Shown: positions 12,680 through 24,527 of the stretch, piece by piece
Layout: every line of letters starts with the position of its first letter
How positions within the stretch are numbered: the first letter of the stretch is position 1
Notes under the pieces: model-generated
What the model was told of the DNA's origin: nothing
The model's input: only the letters and a program-made list of their open reading frames with translations
Databases searched by the model: none
DNA from: Trema orientale
Lineage: Eukaryota; Streptophyta; Magnoliopsida; Rosales; Cannabaceae
Assembly (NCBI GenBank): GCA_002914845.1
Contig: JXTC01000309.1
Coordinates: forward strand, 8,092 to 72,091
Direction: 5' to 3'
DNA length: 64,000 nt
Made by a program: the position numbers and the translations under genes

Positions 12680-12923
12680 CTCAAGCCCTGTTCTCACTCC
12701 AATCAAAGAGAGAGAAAGAGAGTACCAGACAAAAGAGAAAGGAAAAGAAAAGAAAAGAAAAGAAAAGAAAAGAAAGGAAAATATTGACTGATTCAAAGGA
12801 ATCCATTAAAGGCCTTTTTGATTGAGAACGCAAGAAAAGAAAAATCTTATGTAATATGGGGGCTTCTGTTGTTGATGCCTTGTGCGGTATCAAACTATGC
12901 TTTTCTTTTCGGAAAAACAGAAG
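12680..12923 (+). other. NPGR2: Likely 5' leader exon of the NPGR2 gene
   Basis: Purine-rich sequence ending in AAAACAGAAG before a strong donor GTGAGT at 12924. A matching acceptor lies at 13471-13480 (GTGAAACAG), just one base before the main start codon. The exon holds its own ATG at 12856. Spliced this way, that ATG is in frame with the ATG at 13482 and would add 23 residues, including two cysteines. The exon start is a guess (no TATA box was assigned), and whether the upstream ATG is used is inference. Confidence 0.55.
12740..12774 (+). repeat. (AAAAG)n microsatellite in the NPGR2 5' leader
   Basis: About seven AAAAG units directly upstream of the likely first exon end of the NPGR2 gene, in a purine-rich leader (GAGAGAGAAAGAGAG just before). 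Probably transcribed 5' UTR. Confidence 0.8.
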
Positions 12924-13481
12924 GTGAGTGCTTTTGATTCCCAATATATATAAAGTAAAGCCTATAGAATTGTCGGTTTTGTTCTGTGAGTTTCTAGGGT
13001 GTTAAATTGTTTTTTTGGGTGAATTTTTGGCCAGTTATTTTGGGTTGGTGTTGAAATTGGTTGGTGCTGGTTGAATCTATGAAGTGGGGTTTTGAAAATA
13101 TTCATGGGTTATTGATTTTATTATGAGAATTATGATTTTGAATTGGATTTAGGTTTTGGGTCGATAATTGAAATAAAGTCTGCTTTTTTTTTTTTTTTTC
13201 TCTCTTCTTTTTTTTTGGTTCTGAGTTTGTTTCATGTTAATTTGTGGTGTTGGGAATCGAAATTTTGGTTCTTTTTTTCGTTGAAAGTTTGCTTTTTATT
13301 ATATTTTCATTGTGCAAATATTTGAATTTTAATGTTTGAGAAATGGTAATGGTGATCACTGTGTTATTTTGTATGATCTTAAGAATTATCAGTGAACTTG
13401 ATTAGTGGGATTGCTTGAGGGTTCTGATTCATTGCTTGTCGTGGTTTTGGTGGTTAAGATTTTGGGGGCTAGTGAAACAGC

Positions 13482-16400
13482 ATGAGGAAGAATAGGGTGG
13501 CAAAGGGGAAGAGGGGTGAGTTTAAGCGGAGCTTTGGAAAGATAATGCAGTGTCTCTGCTCAGGAGAACAGCTAAGAGCAGCAGATAAAATGGTCCCGTC
13601 GTCCGAATCCTTTACGATTGACGATTATGCAAGTGAGATTTTTTCAAGAGCTCGTGAGATCGCCAAGAAACCAGACACTGGGAATATAGAAGAAGCTGAA
13701 TCATCTCTGCGTGAGAGTGGTTGCTTGAACTACGAGGTTTGTTGCTTCTCACTCCCTTACTACTTTAGAAGCTTAGTAGGTAGATTTTTGGCACTATGTA
13801 TTTACAAAGTGAATTGATTCTGATCCTGCTTATATTGTCTTCTTCTGTTAGCGTAAGTCATCAAAATGTACAGGCCATGCAAATTTATCATATTTATCAT
13901 GGATTGAGTTGATGGACTTTTTGACTACATCTTTTTTGTTTAAGAGAAAAGAAAAAAAAAAAAAAAAGAAGAAGCAAATGTATCGTACTTTGATGTTTGC
14001 ATTAGTTAAGGGTGTAAGAGCTTTCAGATCATAGAGCATCATGTTCTTCATTTACTTGAATACTTGGTATCTTGATTTCCTTCTGTCCTTACAAGAAGAA
14101 ATGCTCGCCAGAAAAAGTTTGCATGTGGAGAATTTTTTTGTCAAAGTCCATGGTCTTCCTATAGTTGACCTTGGTCGTTATTAGTCCAAGTCTGGCTGAG
14201 TAATAGTTATCCTTTTATTTCCTTAAGTGTGTCTTTTTTGGCCATTGTTTCGTTGAATTTCCAGAATTTCTTTTACTTTTTCCACAACCATAGTGCTAGT
14301 TTCTTAAATATATATATATATAGGTTGCCAATCCAGTAGGTATTTTTTTTTTTACCTACGTGTAGGTATTTTTTTTTTAGCCATTAGATCATCATCAAAT
14401 GATGATTTAACGGCTAAAATGAGGTACATGAAAAGACGTGCATCATTAATATTTTTTCTCTCTCTTACTTTTTAATATAAAAAAATGTGCAAAAAAAATT
14501 TCTATTGGCCAAATTGATACCTATGCATAGATAAAAAAAAAAAAAACCTACTGGATTGGTGCCTATATATATATATGTATATATATTAAGTGATGGACTT
14601 GCCACTCATTCTACCAATTATTTCCATCTCAACTAACTTGGCAGGGAAAATTTTAACTTTATTTGATGATCTAAACATATTACATGGATTCTCATGATGG
14701 TTTTTATTTGCGATTTGCAGGAAGCAAGAGCCTTGTTAGGAAGATACGAATATCAGAAAGGAAATGTCGAAGCTGCTTTACATGTATTCGAAGGAATAGA
14801 TATATCTACAGTGACTCCCAAGATAAAATCCACCCTTGGTAGAAGAGGAGATCGTCGTAGGAGAAGCTTCCAAAATTTCGCAGGCCCACCAATGTCGATA
14901 CATGCTGTTAGTTTACTTTTGGAAGCAATCTTTCTTAAATCAAAATCACTGCAGGCTCTTGGGAGGTTTAAAGGTACTTTATGTCCCTTGTGACTTTGTC
15001 TACGAAGTTTCCATCCTTCCAATAATCAGAAGTTTCCACCCTCCCTTCAGATTATTGGAATTGTTGGATGTAATTGCAAAGATTTATAACCTTTTCGGTC
15101 CTTCCAATTGGCAATATAAGATAGCTCTAGGAACCATAACGACTCTTATTTAACTCATATACCATGTTGTTTTTATCTCCTGTTGTTAATAAGAGACGGA
15201 GTTTACTAACTTCCAGTTGGCTCTAGATTTATATATATGTATAATTTATCTTCAAACAACTCCATTTGTCCATATTGACTTTATTTTTGGGTAGCAAAAA
15301 GAGTAATGCCAAAAGTGCCTATGATATGGATGAACTGTTTTGTTACATTACACTGTAGCTTGAATCCTGTTACTTAGGATGGGAGATAGTGATTCAATTT
15401 ATCAGAGTATCTGGAATGCGTTGACAACAGAGCTATTATTTATGAAGTTTGGTACTTTTTATTAGACCATGTAAGGGGGAAAATAAAGGGGAAACTAAGT
15501 TGTGACGTATACCTGATAACTGAACTACCTTTGCAAGCTAATGTATATTTCCAATCATTCTTGCAGAAGCTGCTGAATCTTGCAAAGTTATTCTGGACAT
15601 AGTTGAATCTTCATTACCAGAAGGCTTGCCTGAAAACTTTGGTGCTGAATGTAAATTGCAGGAGACTCTTACCAAGGCTGTCGAGTTGCTTCCTGAACTA
15701 TGGAAGCTCGCTGACTGTCCAACTGAAGCGATCTTGTCATACCGACAGGCTCTACTCCATACTTGGAACCTTGACACTGAAACAACTGCTAGAATTCAGA
15801 AAGAGTTTGCCATTTTTCTTCTTTATAGTGGAGGTGAAGCAAGCCCCCCTAACCTCCGTTTCCAAATGGATGGTTCATTCGTACCCAAAAACAATTTAGA
15901 AGAGGCTATACTGTTGTTTATGATACTACTTAGAAAAGTTTCTCTGAGAAGAATTGAATGGGATCCATCAATCTTGGACCACCTTTCATTTGCTCTATCT
16001 GTTTCTGGGGATTCCAGGGCTCTGGCTAATCAAGTAGAAGAGCTGCTTCCAGGGATTATTAATCGAAAAGAAAGGTATTACATGCTAGCTCTTTGTTATT
16101 ATGGAGCAGGTGATGACTTGGTTGCTTTGGATCTACTGAAGAAATTGTTTAGCAGTGGAGATGATCCCAACCATACTCCAGCTCTACTTATGGCCTCAAA
16201 GATATGTGGGGAAAACCAAAATCTTGAAGAAGAAGGGGTACATTTTGCTCGCAGAGCCCTGGAAAGTTTGGATGGTAGGTGTGATAAGTTGGAAAGCACT
16301 GCCAATTATCTATTGGGTGTTTCTCTTTCAGTACAGTCTAAACTAGCTATTACTGATTCTGAGAGGGTATCTAGACAATCTGAAGCACTACAGGTGCTGG

Positions 16401-17768
16401 AAACTGCTGGGAAAATGACAAGAATGAGAGACCCTCTAATTCTTTACCATCTCAGCCTAGAAAACGCCGAGCAGAGGAAATTAGATGCTGCACTTTCTTA
16501 TGCAAAGAACATGCTTAAACTGGAAGGTGGATCTAATGTAAAAGGTTGGTTGTTGTTGGCTCGGGTATTATCAGCTCAGAGAAGGTTTGTGGATGCTGAA
16601 ACAATAATTGATGCTGCTTTGGAGCAGACGGGGAAATGGGATCAAGGACAACTGTTGCGAACTAAAGCTAAACTTCGCATTGCACAGGGTCATTTAAACA
16701 GTGCCATTGAGACATATAGTCAGCTCCTCGCAATTCTTCAAGTTCAGAACAAAAGCCTTGGTTCTGGGAAGAAGTTATCTAAGGTCTGTCATACAATTAG
16801 TTTTCCTTTTATTAGAACAATAACTGTCAGAAAGTTTCTTATACATGCGTGTGTGTTTATTTTGTCAGAGTAGACGCCATTTTTCTTTTGCATATGAGTA
16901 TCATATTGACAATTTTTTTTTTTGAAAAGCATATTTTTGTCTACTGATATTTGCATGCACTGTAGACAATATGAGAAAACTAGAACGTTCATTGCCAGAT
17001 AGCATATCAGAAAGAGTGAGGGGATGATGAAAGTATGGAAATGATCCTCATCATTTTACAACTTACGTTGCCTTAGAAAAAATGTTTGCTTTCTGTGTGG
17101 GTGGGCGGGCACGACCTTTCCTGGATTTTCATACAGAATGATTTAAGTGATTTACTACTGTTCCGTCTGATGACAGGGTGGTAGAAGATCATCTAGAAGT
17201 TTGGAATTGGAAATATGGCATGACCTGGCTTATATCTACATAAGATTGTCACAATGGCGTGATGCTGAGATATGTCTTTCTAAATCCAAGTCCGTCAGTT
17301 CTTACTCTGCCATTAGATGGCATGCCACGGGTAGATTTTGATTACCCTTAAGTTTCTTTTTATTTGATTCAAGGAATTCTTTAGGTACAAGCACTATCAG
17401 TTTGTAGCATTCTCACACAAGTCCATTTTGACATGTTTATTAGCAACCATCATCACCCAAGACTGCACTATGCAAAGAAAATGTCTAAACTTGGCATGAA
17501 TTAATGACCACATGATTTGAATTGTTGTTTCTGAGGAGAAATTTAAGTTTTATAAGATTGCCATCCGTGAATGCTGCTTTATAGATTCCTGGAAAGCTAT
17601 AATACAAAGCAATAAAGCTACGTTCTTGTTCAAGGAAGTTTTGTACTCTTCTTGGTTTATCAATCCCAGACCCGAAAAGTAATCTAAAACTGTGTACTGT
17701 TTTATAGGTGTTCTTTATGAGGCCAAAGGCCTATACAAAGAAGCTCTAAAAGCTTTTCTAGGTGCTTT
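13482..17768 (+). CDS. NPGR2: NPGR2-like tetratricopeptide repeat protein (3' end in gap)
   Basis: Exons 13482-13736, 14721-14973, 15567-16783, 17177-17330 and 17708-17768 join in frame with GT-AG borders and give about 646 residues before the gap. The start MRKNRVAKGKRGEFKR and the block EAESSLRESGCLNYEEARAL match my memory of Arabidopsis NO POLLEN GERMINATION-RELATED 2, which is about 740 aa. The protein is built of TPR helices, for example EARALLGRYEYQKGNVEAAL, NYLLGVSLSVQSKLA and LYEAKGLYKEALKAFLGAL. The family binds calmodulin (NPG1) and acts as the TTC7/YPP1-like scaffold of the plasma-membrane PI4K-alpha1 complex; NPG1 is needed for pollen germination. The last ~90 residues are missing because of the N run. 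The gene converges on the polygalacturonase gene. Confidence 0.9.
14321..14565. mobile_element. MITE in NPGR2 intron 1 of the coding region
   Basis: Ends TAGGTTGCCAATCCAGTAGGT and, reversed, TAGGCACCAATCCAGTAGGT, inserted in a TATATA run. Inside are ACCTACGTGTAGGT, ATTAGATCATC, AACGGCTAAAATGAGGTACAT and CATTAATATTTTTTCTCTC. The segment 19259-19492 is the same family in opposite orientation. It is about 245 bp and has no coding content. The target duplication is hidden by the TA repeat. Confidence 0.75.
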
Positions 17769-18431
17769 NNNNNNNNNNNNNNNNNNNNNNNNNNNNNNNN
17801 NNNNNNNNNNNNNNNNNNNNNNNNNNNNNNNNNNNNNNNNNNNNNNNNNNNNNNNNNNNNNNNNNNNNNNNNNNNNNNNNNNNNNNNNNNNNNNNNNNNN
17901 NNNNNNNNNNNNNNNNNNNNNNNNNNNNNNNNNNNNNNNNNNNNNNNNNNNNNNNNNNNNNNNNNNNNNNNNNNNNNNNNNNNNNNNNNNNNNNNNNNNN
18001 NNNNNNNNNNNNNNNNNNNNNNNNNNNNNNNNNNNNNNNNNNNNNNNNNNNNNNNNNNNNNNNNNNNNNNNNNNNNNNNNNNNNNNNNNNNNNNNNNNNN
18101 NNNNNNNNNNNNNNNNNNNNNNNNNNNNNNNNNNNNNNNNNNNNNNNNNNNNNNNNNNNNNNNNNNNNNNNNNNNNNNNNNNNNNNNNNNNNNNNNNNNN
18201 NNNNNNNNNNNNNNNNNNNNNNNNNNNNNNNNNNNNNNNNNNNNNNNNNNNNNNNNNNNNNNNNNNNNNNNNNNNNNNNNNNNNNNNNNNNNNNNNNNNN
18301 NNNNNNNNNNNNNNNNNNNNNNNNNNNNNNNNNNNNNNNNNNNNNNNNNNNNNNNNNNNNNNNNNNNNNNNNNNNNNNNNNNNNNNNNNNNNNNNNNNNN
18401 NNNNNNNNNNNNNNNNNNNNNNNNNNNNNNN
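17769..18431. other. Assembly gap, 663 N
   Basis: A continuous run of N. It should contain the last NPGR2 exon or exons and its 3' UTR, and the 3' UTR of the minus-strand polygalacturonase gene, whose stop lies only 32 bases to the right. The true length is unknown. Apparent open frames through the N run are artefacts. Confidence 0.99.
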
Positions 18432-18462
18432 AGAAAACAGAAGACTCCTGAGTCCCTCTCTC

Positions 18463-21400
18463 TTAGTGACATAGAGGAGCAACATGTCCAATATTAGTTA
18501 GCTCAACATTGTCACACAAAGCTTTAGCATTGTCTCCTCTTTCCCGATGGAGTTCAACATCGTGTAACACAATTCCTTCACATGGAAAGCTCTCACTGCA
18601 ATCGAACTTTACGGCAACTTTTGAAGAGCTTGTACCTTTAATGTTTTGGTACAACACATCTTTAACTTGAACTGCGGAGCTCTATATAATATTTTTTTTT
18701 TAAAAAGAAAGCACCAATCAATATTATTCTTGAGAAAAAGAGATAAAAGGAAGTTAATAAAAAAAAAAATTTGGACCACAAGAATCGAAAAATCTTTAAT
18801 TACCTGTTCTTTGCAAGCTTTTTTACGATCGCAATAATTTTGGTCAATTATAATTGGATTATGCACATTATGCATTTCAATATCTTGGAATCTGATATTA
18901 CTTGCGGTTCCTGAACCACCCTGCATATTTGTGAACAAACACAAAAGTTTGATTAGAAATCTGTGTGTATTTGTGTACGTAGATTGTGATTAAGAGTATT
19001 AAATAGTTGGAATTATATTATGGTACCTGCCAAGTCTTAATCCTGACTCCATTAGTGGTTTCAAAAAACTTGGCTTTATTTACGAACACATCAGAGACAT
19101 GGGCTTCCGAGTTTCCAGATCCTAAACTTCCAATACTGTACCAAAGTGAATTCCACAAATGAAAAAAAAAAAGGGATTATTATTATTTGTAACAGCCTAA
19201 CAAAATTGGTGAATAAATAAAAACAAAATTGAGACTCTAGAAGAAGATATATATATATGTAGGTATTTTCTTTTTTTTACCTATGCATAGGTATCAATTG
19301 GACCAATGAAAAAATTTTTTACACATTTTTTTATATTAAAAAATAGGAGAGAGAAAAAGCATTAATGATGTACGTCTTTTTATGCATCTCATTTTAGCCG
19401 TTAGATCATTGTTAGATGAATTGATCCAACGGCTAGAAAAAAAATACCTACACATAGGTAAAAAAAAAAAATACCTACCGGATTGGCAACCATATATATA
19501 TGAATGTATAGTTACCTGATTCCATGGCCTGGTCCACATGTTATATCTCTAGCTCGAACATTTCGGGATCCACTCACAATAGAAATACAGTCATCACCTA
19601 TAGTATTGCATATAAGAATACAAGTAAAGTTATTCATTAATGGGTGAAACCTTTTGAGCTATCCTGATTTTTTCACATATCATGTATATATATGTGTGTG
19701 TGTGTGTGCAGAACTATATATTTATGTACCTGTTCCAATAACACAGTTGGAGATCTCAATGTCCTGAGTATGTGTAACATGAATCCCATCGGTATTGGGA
19801 CTATCTCCTGGTGCAGTGACAGTGAGGTTGGAAGCCTTTACTTTCTTGCAGTTATTAAAGGTGACTTGAATCTGTTGTGAGTCTTTGACAGTCAGATTTC
19901 TCACTACCAAGTTCTCACATCGCTGAAACGTCAAAGCCTGGAATCATAGAGGAAAAAAAATAATTTCATTAATTTTCATAAATAAGAAGAGGGTAAATTT
20001 AATTATTTGTCAAATAATTAAAAAATAATTGAGATTATGATATAAGACATACCGTTGGTGCTTCCTTGCAAGGCTGCGGGGGAAAAAAAAAAAGAATTAG
20101 GTTTTGTAGAGATTTAAAGTAATGTCATAGCATATTAAGAGAATCCGAAAAAAAAAAAGGAAAAAGAAAAATCAAATTGACTTACAAGTGACTTGTTAAT
20201 TTTGCAAGAGTGTTTCCACCATGTGTTTCCATTGCCATTGATTGTCCCACCACCTTCAACTACTAAATCTTTAACACTTTCAAAGACAAGCCAGTGCCTA
20301 TCATTGTAGTCTGACCGATCATCAGATGCTTCTATAGTCCCATGAATCTGATCAGATATTACATTAGATAAACCAAAGATTAGGTATTTCTATATGTGTA
20401 ATTATGTGTGTGATTATATATATATATATACACATATATGATCTGTTATAAACATATATAAACCTCACCTGAATTGTAAGATTGGATTTGCATGGACCTT
20501 CAAACCTAATTGGTTTAACAAGATAGTTCTTTTGGGGCACCACTAGGAAAGCTGGATCATTAGATGAACAAACTTTCTTCCATGCGTTCTTAAATGCCTG
20601 CAAGAAAAAACCAATTTAATTCATTAAAGATAGAAAGATAACATTTATTATCTCCACAATATTATCATATATAAATACCAAATAAATATTAAAAATTTAC
20701 ATAACCACTAATTTTGTAAATAAGAGTCTCACGTACGTACACAATCTATATTGATGTTTCTGTAGCTAATTTATTGGTTTATTATTATTTAGGTTTAACT
20801 TGCCACTTGGGACTAACTCAAAGTGGTTGGGTGTGTGAGTATGTGATCTAGGATTCAAATTCTGATATTTTCATAGTTTCAACGTACCTTTGTGTCATCT
20901 TTTCCGTTCTTTTTAGCTCCAAAGTCATCAACGTTAAAAACTCCTTGTTTTAGAACTGAAGGCTTCGGTTTTACGCGNTTGTCAACATAGGGACAGACTG
21001 GACTAACATCTCCAACATCAGTCAATTCAACATTTTGGCACAAAGCTTTGGTCTTGTCTTTTTGATGGTACTGTATGTCAACATTTTGTATCTCAATTCC
21101 TTTGCATGGAAAACTTTCACTGCAATCGAATTTGATGGCAACTTTTGTAGCACTTGTACCCGTTATGTTTTGGTACAACACGTCCCTAACTTGAACAGCG
21201 GAGCTCTGTAGATTTTGATAACAATCAATTGATTAATATAAAACAATTGAAGCTTATGATAAAGCGAAACAAATAAAAAGAAAACGAAATATATATATAT
21301 ATATTTTGTACCTTTTCTTTGCAAGGTTTTTTTCTGTCACAATAATTTTGGTCGATTATGATAGGATTTCGGACATCGTCCAGTTCAATATTTTGAAATT

Positions 21401-23086
21401 TGATATTGCTAGCACTTCCGGAACCACCCTAAACATGTTGAAAAACATGGAGATCATGTAAATTTAGAATGTTAAAACAATATGCTACATTCTAGTACTT
21501 TCCGTAGTATATGTATATATCATATATATGTATATATAGAGCTATTAAGTACCTGCCAAGTCTTGATTCTAAGACCATTAGTAGTTCCAGAAAGTTTGGC
21601 TCTGTTTACAATCACATCGGAGACATGGGCTTCCGAGTTTTTAGATCCCAAGCTACCAATACTGAATCAAAAAATTGAATGATATTTTTATTTAAAGAAA
21701 ATACAAAATTTGATAATTAGCCAACAAACAAAATAAGAATAAGAAATTTAGTACCTAATTCCATGACCTGGTCCACATGTTATATCCGTGGCTCGCACTT
21801 TTTTGGTTCCACTCACAATCGAAATACAGTCATCTCCTGAAATTATTATTTAAAAAGAATTGCATCTACATTAGTCTTCTTTGACCTTTTATATACATGA
21901 TAATGTTTAGTTCTTGGATTTAATTTATACATGTATACATATATACATGTACATATATAAGTCCGTATTTTATATGTATAATGTATGTATGTGTATATAT
22001 ATACCTGTTCCTATGACAGAGTTGGAGATGTCAATGTCCTGACTATGAGTGACATGGATTCCATCAGTATTAGGACTATGCCCTGGTGCAGTTATGGTCA
22101 GATTGGAAGCTTTAACGTTCTTGCAGTGATCAAAAGAAACTTGAATTTGTTGTGCGTCTCGTACGGTAAGATTCTTCACTACCAACTTCTCACACTTATG
22201 AAAAGTCAAAGCCTATATATCACCAAAAAAATAAATATATATAACATATATTTTATTAATAAAATAAATACAAAGAGGAAGCTATCAATTATGTACGTAT
22301 ACTTATATATAAATTGATGTCACAAGTAGGGTACACAAAGAACGTACGGTTGGAGCTTCCTTGCAAGGCTGCAAATAATCGATAGAAAGAAAATAAACAC
22401 TAACTTGTCAGTTTTTTGTTTTAAAAAAAAACATAAATAAATATTAATTTCGATGGGAGTACTTGGAGAAACGACATATATACACATATAGTTTTTTATA
22501 AGGACTTAATTAATTACCTGAGATTTGTTAATTTTGCATGAGTGTCTCCACCATACATCTCCTTTGCCATTGAGGGTTCCTCCACCTTGGACTACTAGAT
22601 TTTGAACACCATCAAAGAAAAGCCAGTGCCTACCATAGTCATTATAGTCTGATCGATCATCAGATGCTTCAATGGTTCCACGAATCTCAACCGTCAGATG
22701 ATCCGATTTGCAAGGTCCCTCGAATTTGATTGGCTTAACCAAATACTTCTTGTTGGGTACCATAAGAGTTGTGGCACCCTCGGTTGAACAAGCCTTCTCC
22801 CACGCCTTCTTAAACGCCTATACATGATATATAGGAAACACAATAATAATAATCAATAACATTCCCATCATAGTAATAGGTACGTAGGTAACCCTATAAA
22901 GTTATGATAAGAAGTAAAATATTGGTCAAGAAAAAGTCAAAGAAATACCTTAGTGTCGTCGCTATTCCGACCAGCTCCATAATGATCAACCGAAACTCTA
23001 CTAATGGCATGGCAACATGAAGTGATCAAAAAGAGAACGAGCAAAAAGGAGATTGAAAAAGCTGTGATACACCTAGAATATTGCAT
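18463..23086 (-). CDS. Tandem two-module polygalacturonase (GH28), as assembled
   Basis: Sixteen exons on minus: 22949-23086, 22518-22817, 22348-22368, 22005-22212, 21755-21836, 21553-21661, 21312-21428, 20888-21205, 20469-20597, 20186-20347, 20053-20073, 19730-19937, 19516-19597, 19027-19135, 18804-18920, 18463-18681. They join without a frame break into 779 residues. Residues 1-30 form a signal peptide (hydrophobic [16 protein letters not shown]). Module 1 is about 31-400, module 2 about 402-779. Each has the full GH28 set: NTDG (201-204; 583-586), GDDC (223-226; 605-608), GPGHGIS (His 247; 629) and RIK (281-283; 663-665). Both resemble the ADPG2/QRT2 clade of secreted endo-polygalacturonases, which cut homogalacturonan in the cell wall. 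A normal family member has one module of about 380-430 residues. The eighth exon ends module 1 and begins module 2 with no stop; codon 401 (AAN) contains the single N at 20978. Two neighbouring genes merged by an assembly error remain possible. Confidence 0.7.
19259..19492. mobile_element. MITE in a polygalacturonase intron, second copy of the 14321 family
   Basis: Lies inside the intron between coding exons 19027-19135 and 19516-19597. The right end reads ACCTACCGGATTGGCAACC followed by ATATATA. Internal blocks CATTAATGATGTACGTC, CATCTCATTTTAGCCGTTAG and CTACACATAGGTAAAA are the reverse complement of the NPGR2-intron copy. The outermost bases of the left end are missing. Confidence 0.75.
20782..20880 (+). 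repeat. tRNA-like SINE fragment in a polygalacturonase intron (tentative)
   Basis: Contains ACTAACTCAAAGTGGTTGGG, resembling a SINE A-box region, and GATCTAGGATTCAAATTC, resembling a B-box about 30 bases later. It lies in the intron after the junction exon. Ends are not defined. Confidence 0.35.
20978..20978. other. Single ambiguous base at the polygalacturonase module junction
   Basis: An isolated N in otherwise clean sequence. On the coding strand it is the third base of codon AAN (Lys or Asn), so no choice of base makes a stop. It lies exactly between the end of module 1 (PVCPYVD) and the start of module 2 ([14 protein letters not shown]). It could be a plain ambiguous call or a closed scaffold join. 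Confidence 0.95.
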
Positions 23087-23760
23087 TGTCTTGAAATTGA
23101 TCATAAGGTATATGATCCAAATATTAAGAAAGAATGTGATGTTAATTCGTGCTTATGAGAGTATATATAAGTGAAAAACTATAAAACGTAGTCGGTTTAA
23201 GATTTTTGAGTATCACTCCTACTAGGACTCTGACTATTGTATTATATGGATATACATATGTAATAAATTTATATTTTTAATATATATATACATAATATAT
23301 GTAATTAATAACAGTTTTGGTACGAATAGACTTGGTGATGCCTTTGACATTAATCTACGTGATCGATCAACCACAAGACTCTAGTAATTAATTAATTCTA
23401 TAAGTTCCCCCCACCGTAATAATTATCCGTAGTTTTTATAGAGAATTTGAAATGCCATTTTTTATTAGTAATGTCACGACTCACGTGTTTCAAGTTTGTA
23501 CAGCTTCTAAATTAACTAAGGTAGGAATAATATGCGGATAATAATAATCAACTAATAAATAAACAGATTAAAGCGCACATGTTCACAGTAGAACAGTGTT
23601 TATTATTAGGTAAATCGATCGTTATCTAAAATTTTAATTTGTTATTGGCTATTGGTAATTAAATGCAAAACTTCCTCTCACTCGCTAAACAATGCAAAGC
23701 TTCCTCTCACTCGCTAAACACTGCTATGTCCCCGAAGAGTTTAATTAACTTTTAAATAAA
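23087..23760. promoter_or_regulatory. Upstream region of the polygalacturonase gene
   Basis: About 670 bases 5' of the start codon. A TATA-like run (minus strand TTATATATACTC, about 23160-23172) lies about 75 bases upstream of the ATG, a plausible core promoter. Farther up there is a short direct repeat CTTCCTCTCACTCGCTAAACA at about 23670-23722. No specific regulatory site can be assigned. Confidence 0.4.
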
Positions 23761-24527
23761 CTAGTCGCTATTCCGCGCTTTGCGCGAGTTATATTAATAT
23801 TGTATACATTAAACTTAATGTATAGTTAAGTTCAATGTATTTCAACATTAAAAAATATATTTATCTCTATATTTATTTTGATGAGACGAACGTAACATAA
23901 CCATTTGTTCGATGAATTAAATTTATTATAAGCTATCATTAATATTAAATTAAATACAATATTATATAATACATGTATATATTACAACCAATCATAGCAA
24001 AGAAAAATAATTATAGGACCAATCATATCATAAAAAAATTAGGATTTTTCTAAAAATTTTAAAAGTAGAATAATGATCAAAGATATAGTTAGGTTCAATG
24101 TATTTCAACATCAAAAAATATATTTATCTCTTTATTTATTTTGATGAGACGAATTTAACACAACTTTTTGACGTTCGATGAACTAAATTTAATATAAGTA
24201 ATCATTAATATTAAATTAAATATAATATTTTATAAAACATAAAACATTAAATTATGTTTTTATCTCTCTCTATATTTATTTTGATGAGACGAATGTAGCA
24301 CAATCATTTGTTCGATTCGATGAACTAAATTTATTATAAGATATCATTAATATTAAATTAATTACAATATTATATAATACATGTATATATTACAGCCAAT
24401 CATAGCAAAGAAAAATAATAATAGGACCAATCATATCATGAAAAAATTAGGATTTTTCTAAAATTTTTAAAATAAAATGGTGATCAAAGAAGCTATCAGA
24501 GTTTTGAGCTTCAGGCTTAATATATAT

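Larger units (their letters stand above)
1583..12680. other. Gene-poor AT-rich intergenic region with repeats
   Basis: About 11 kb without a convincing gene. Open frames of 60-110 codons (for example 5000-5209 and 10136-10468) have AT-driven composition and no recognisable domains or splice partners. Contents that can be supported (a tRNA-like SINE, a long-TIR element, two copies of a TAGGGATAA-type element, a 5'-truncated SINE, diverged duplicated segments, homopolymer tracts) are listed separately. Confidence 0.7.

Noticed and set aside
17692-18491. Long open frames on both strands across 17.7-18.5 kb
   Set aside because: They consist almost entirely of the N run; only the short real exon 17708-17768 is kept.
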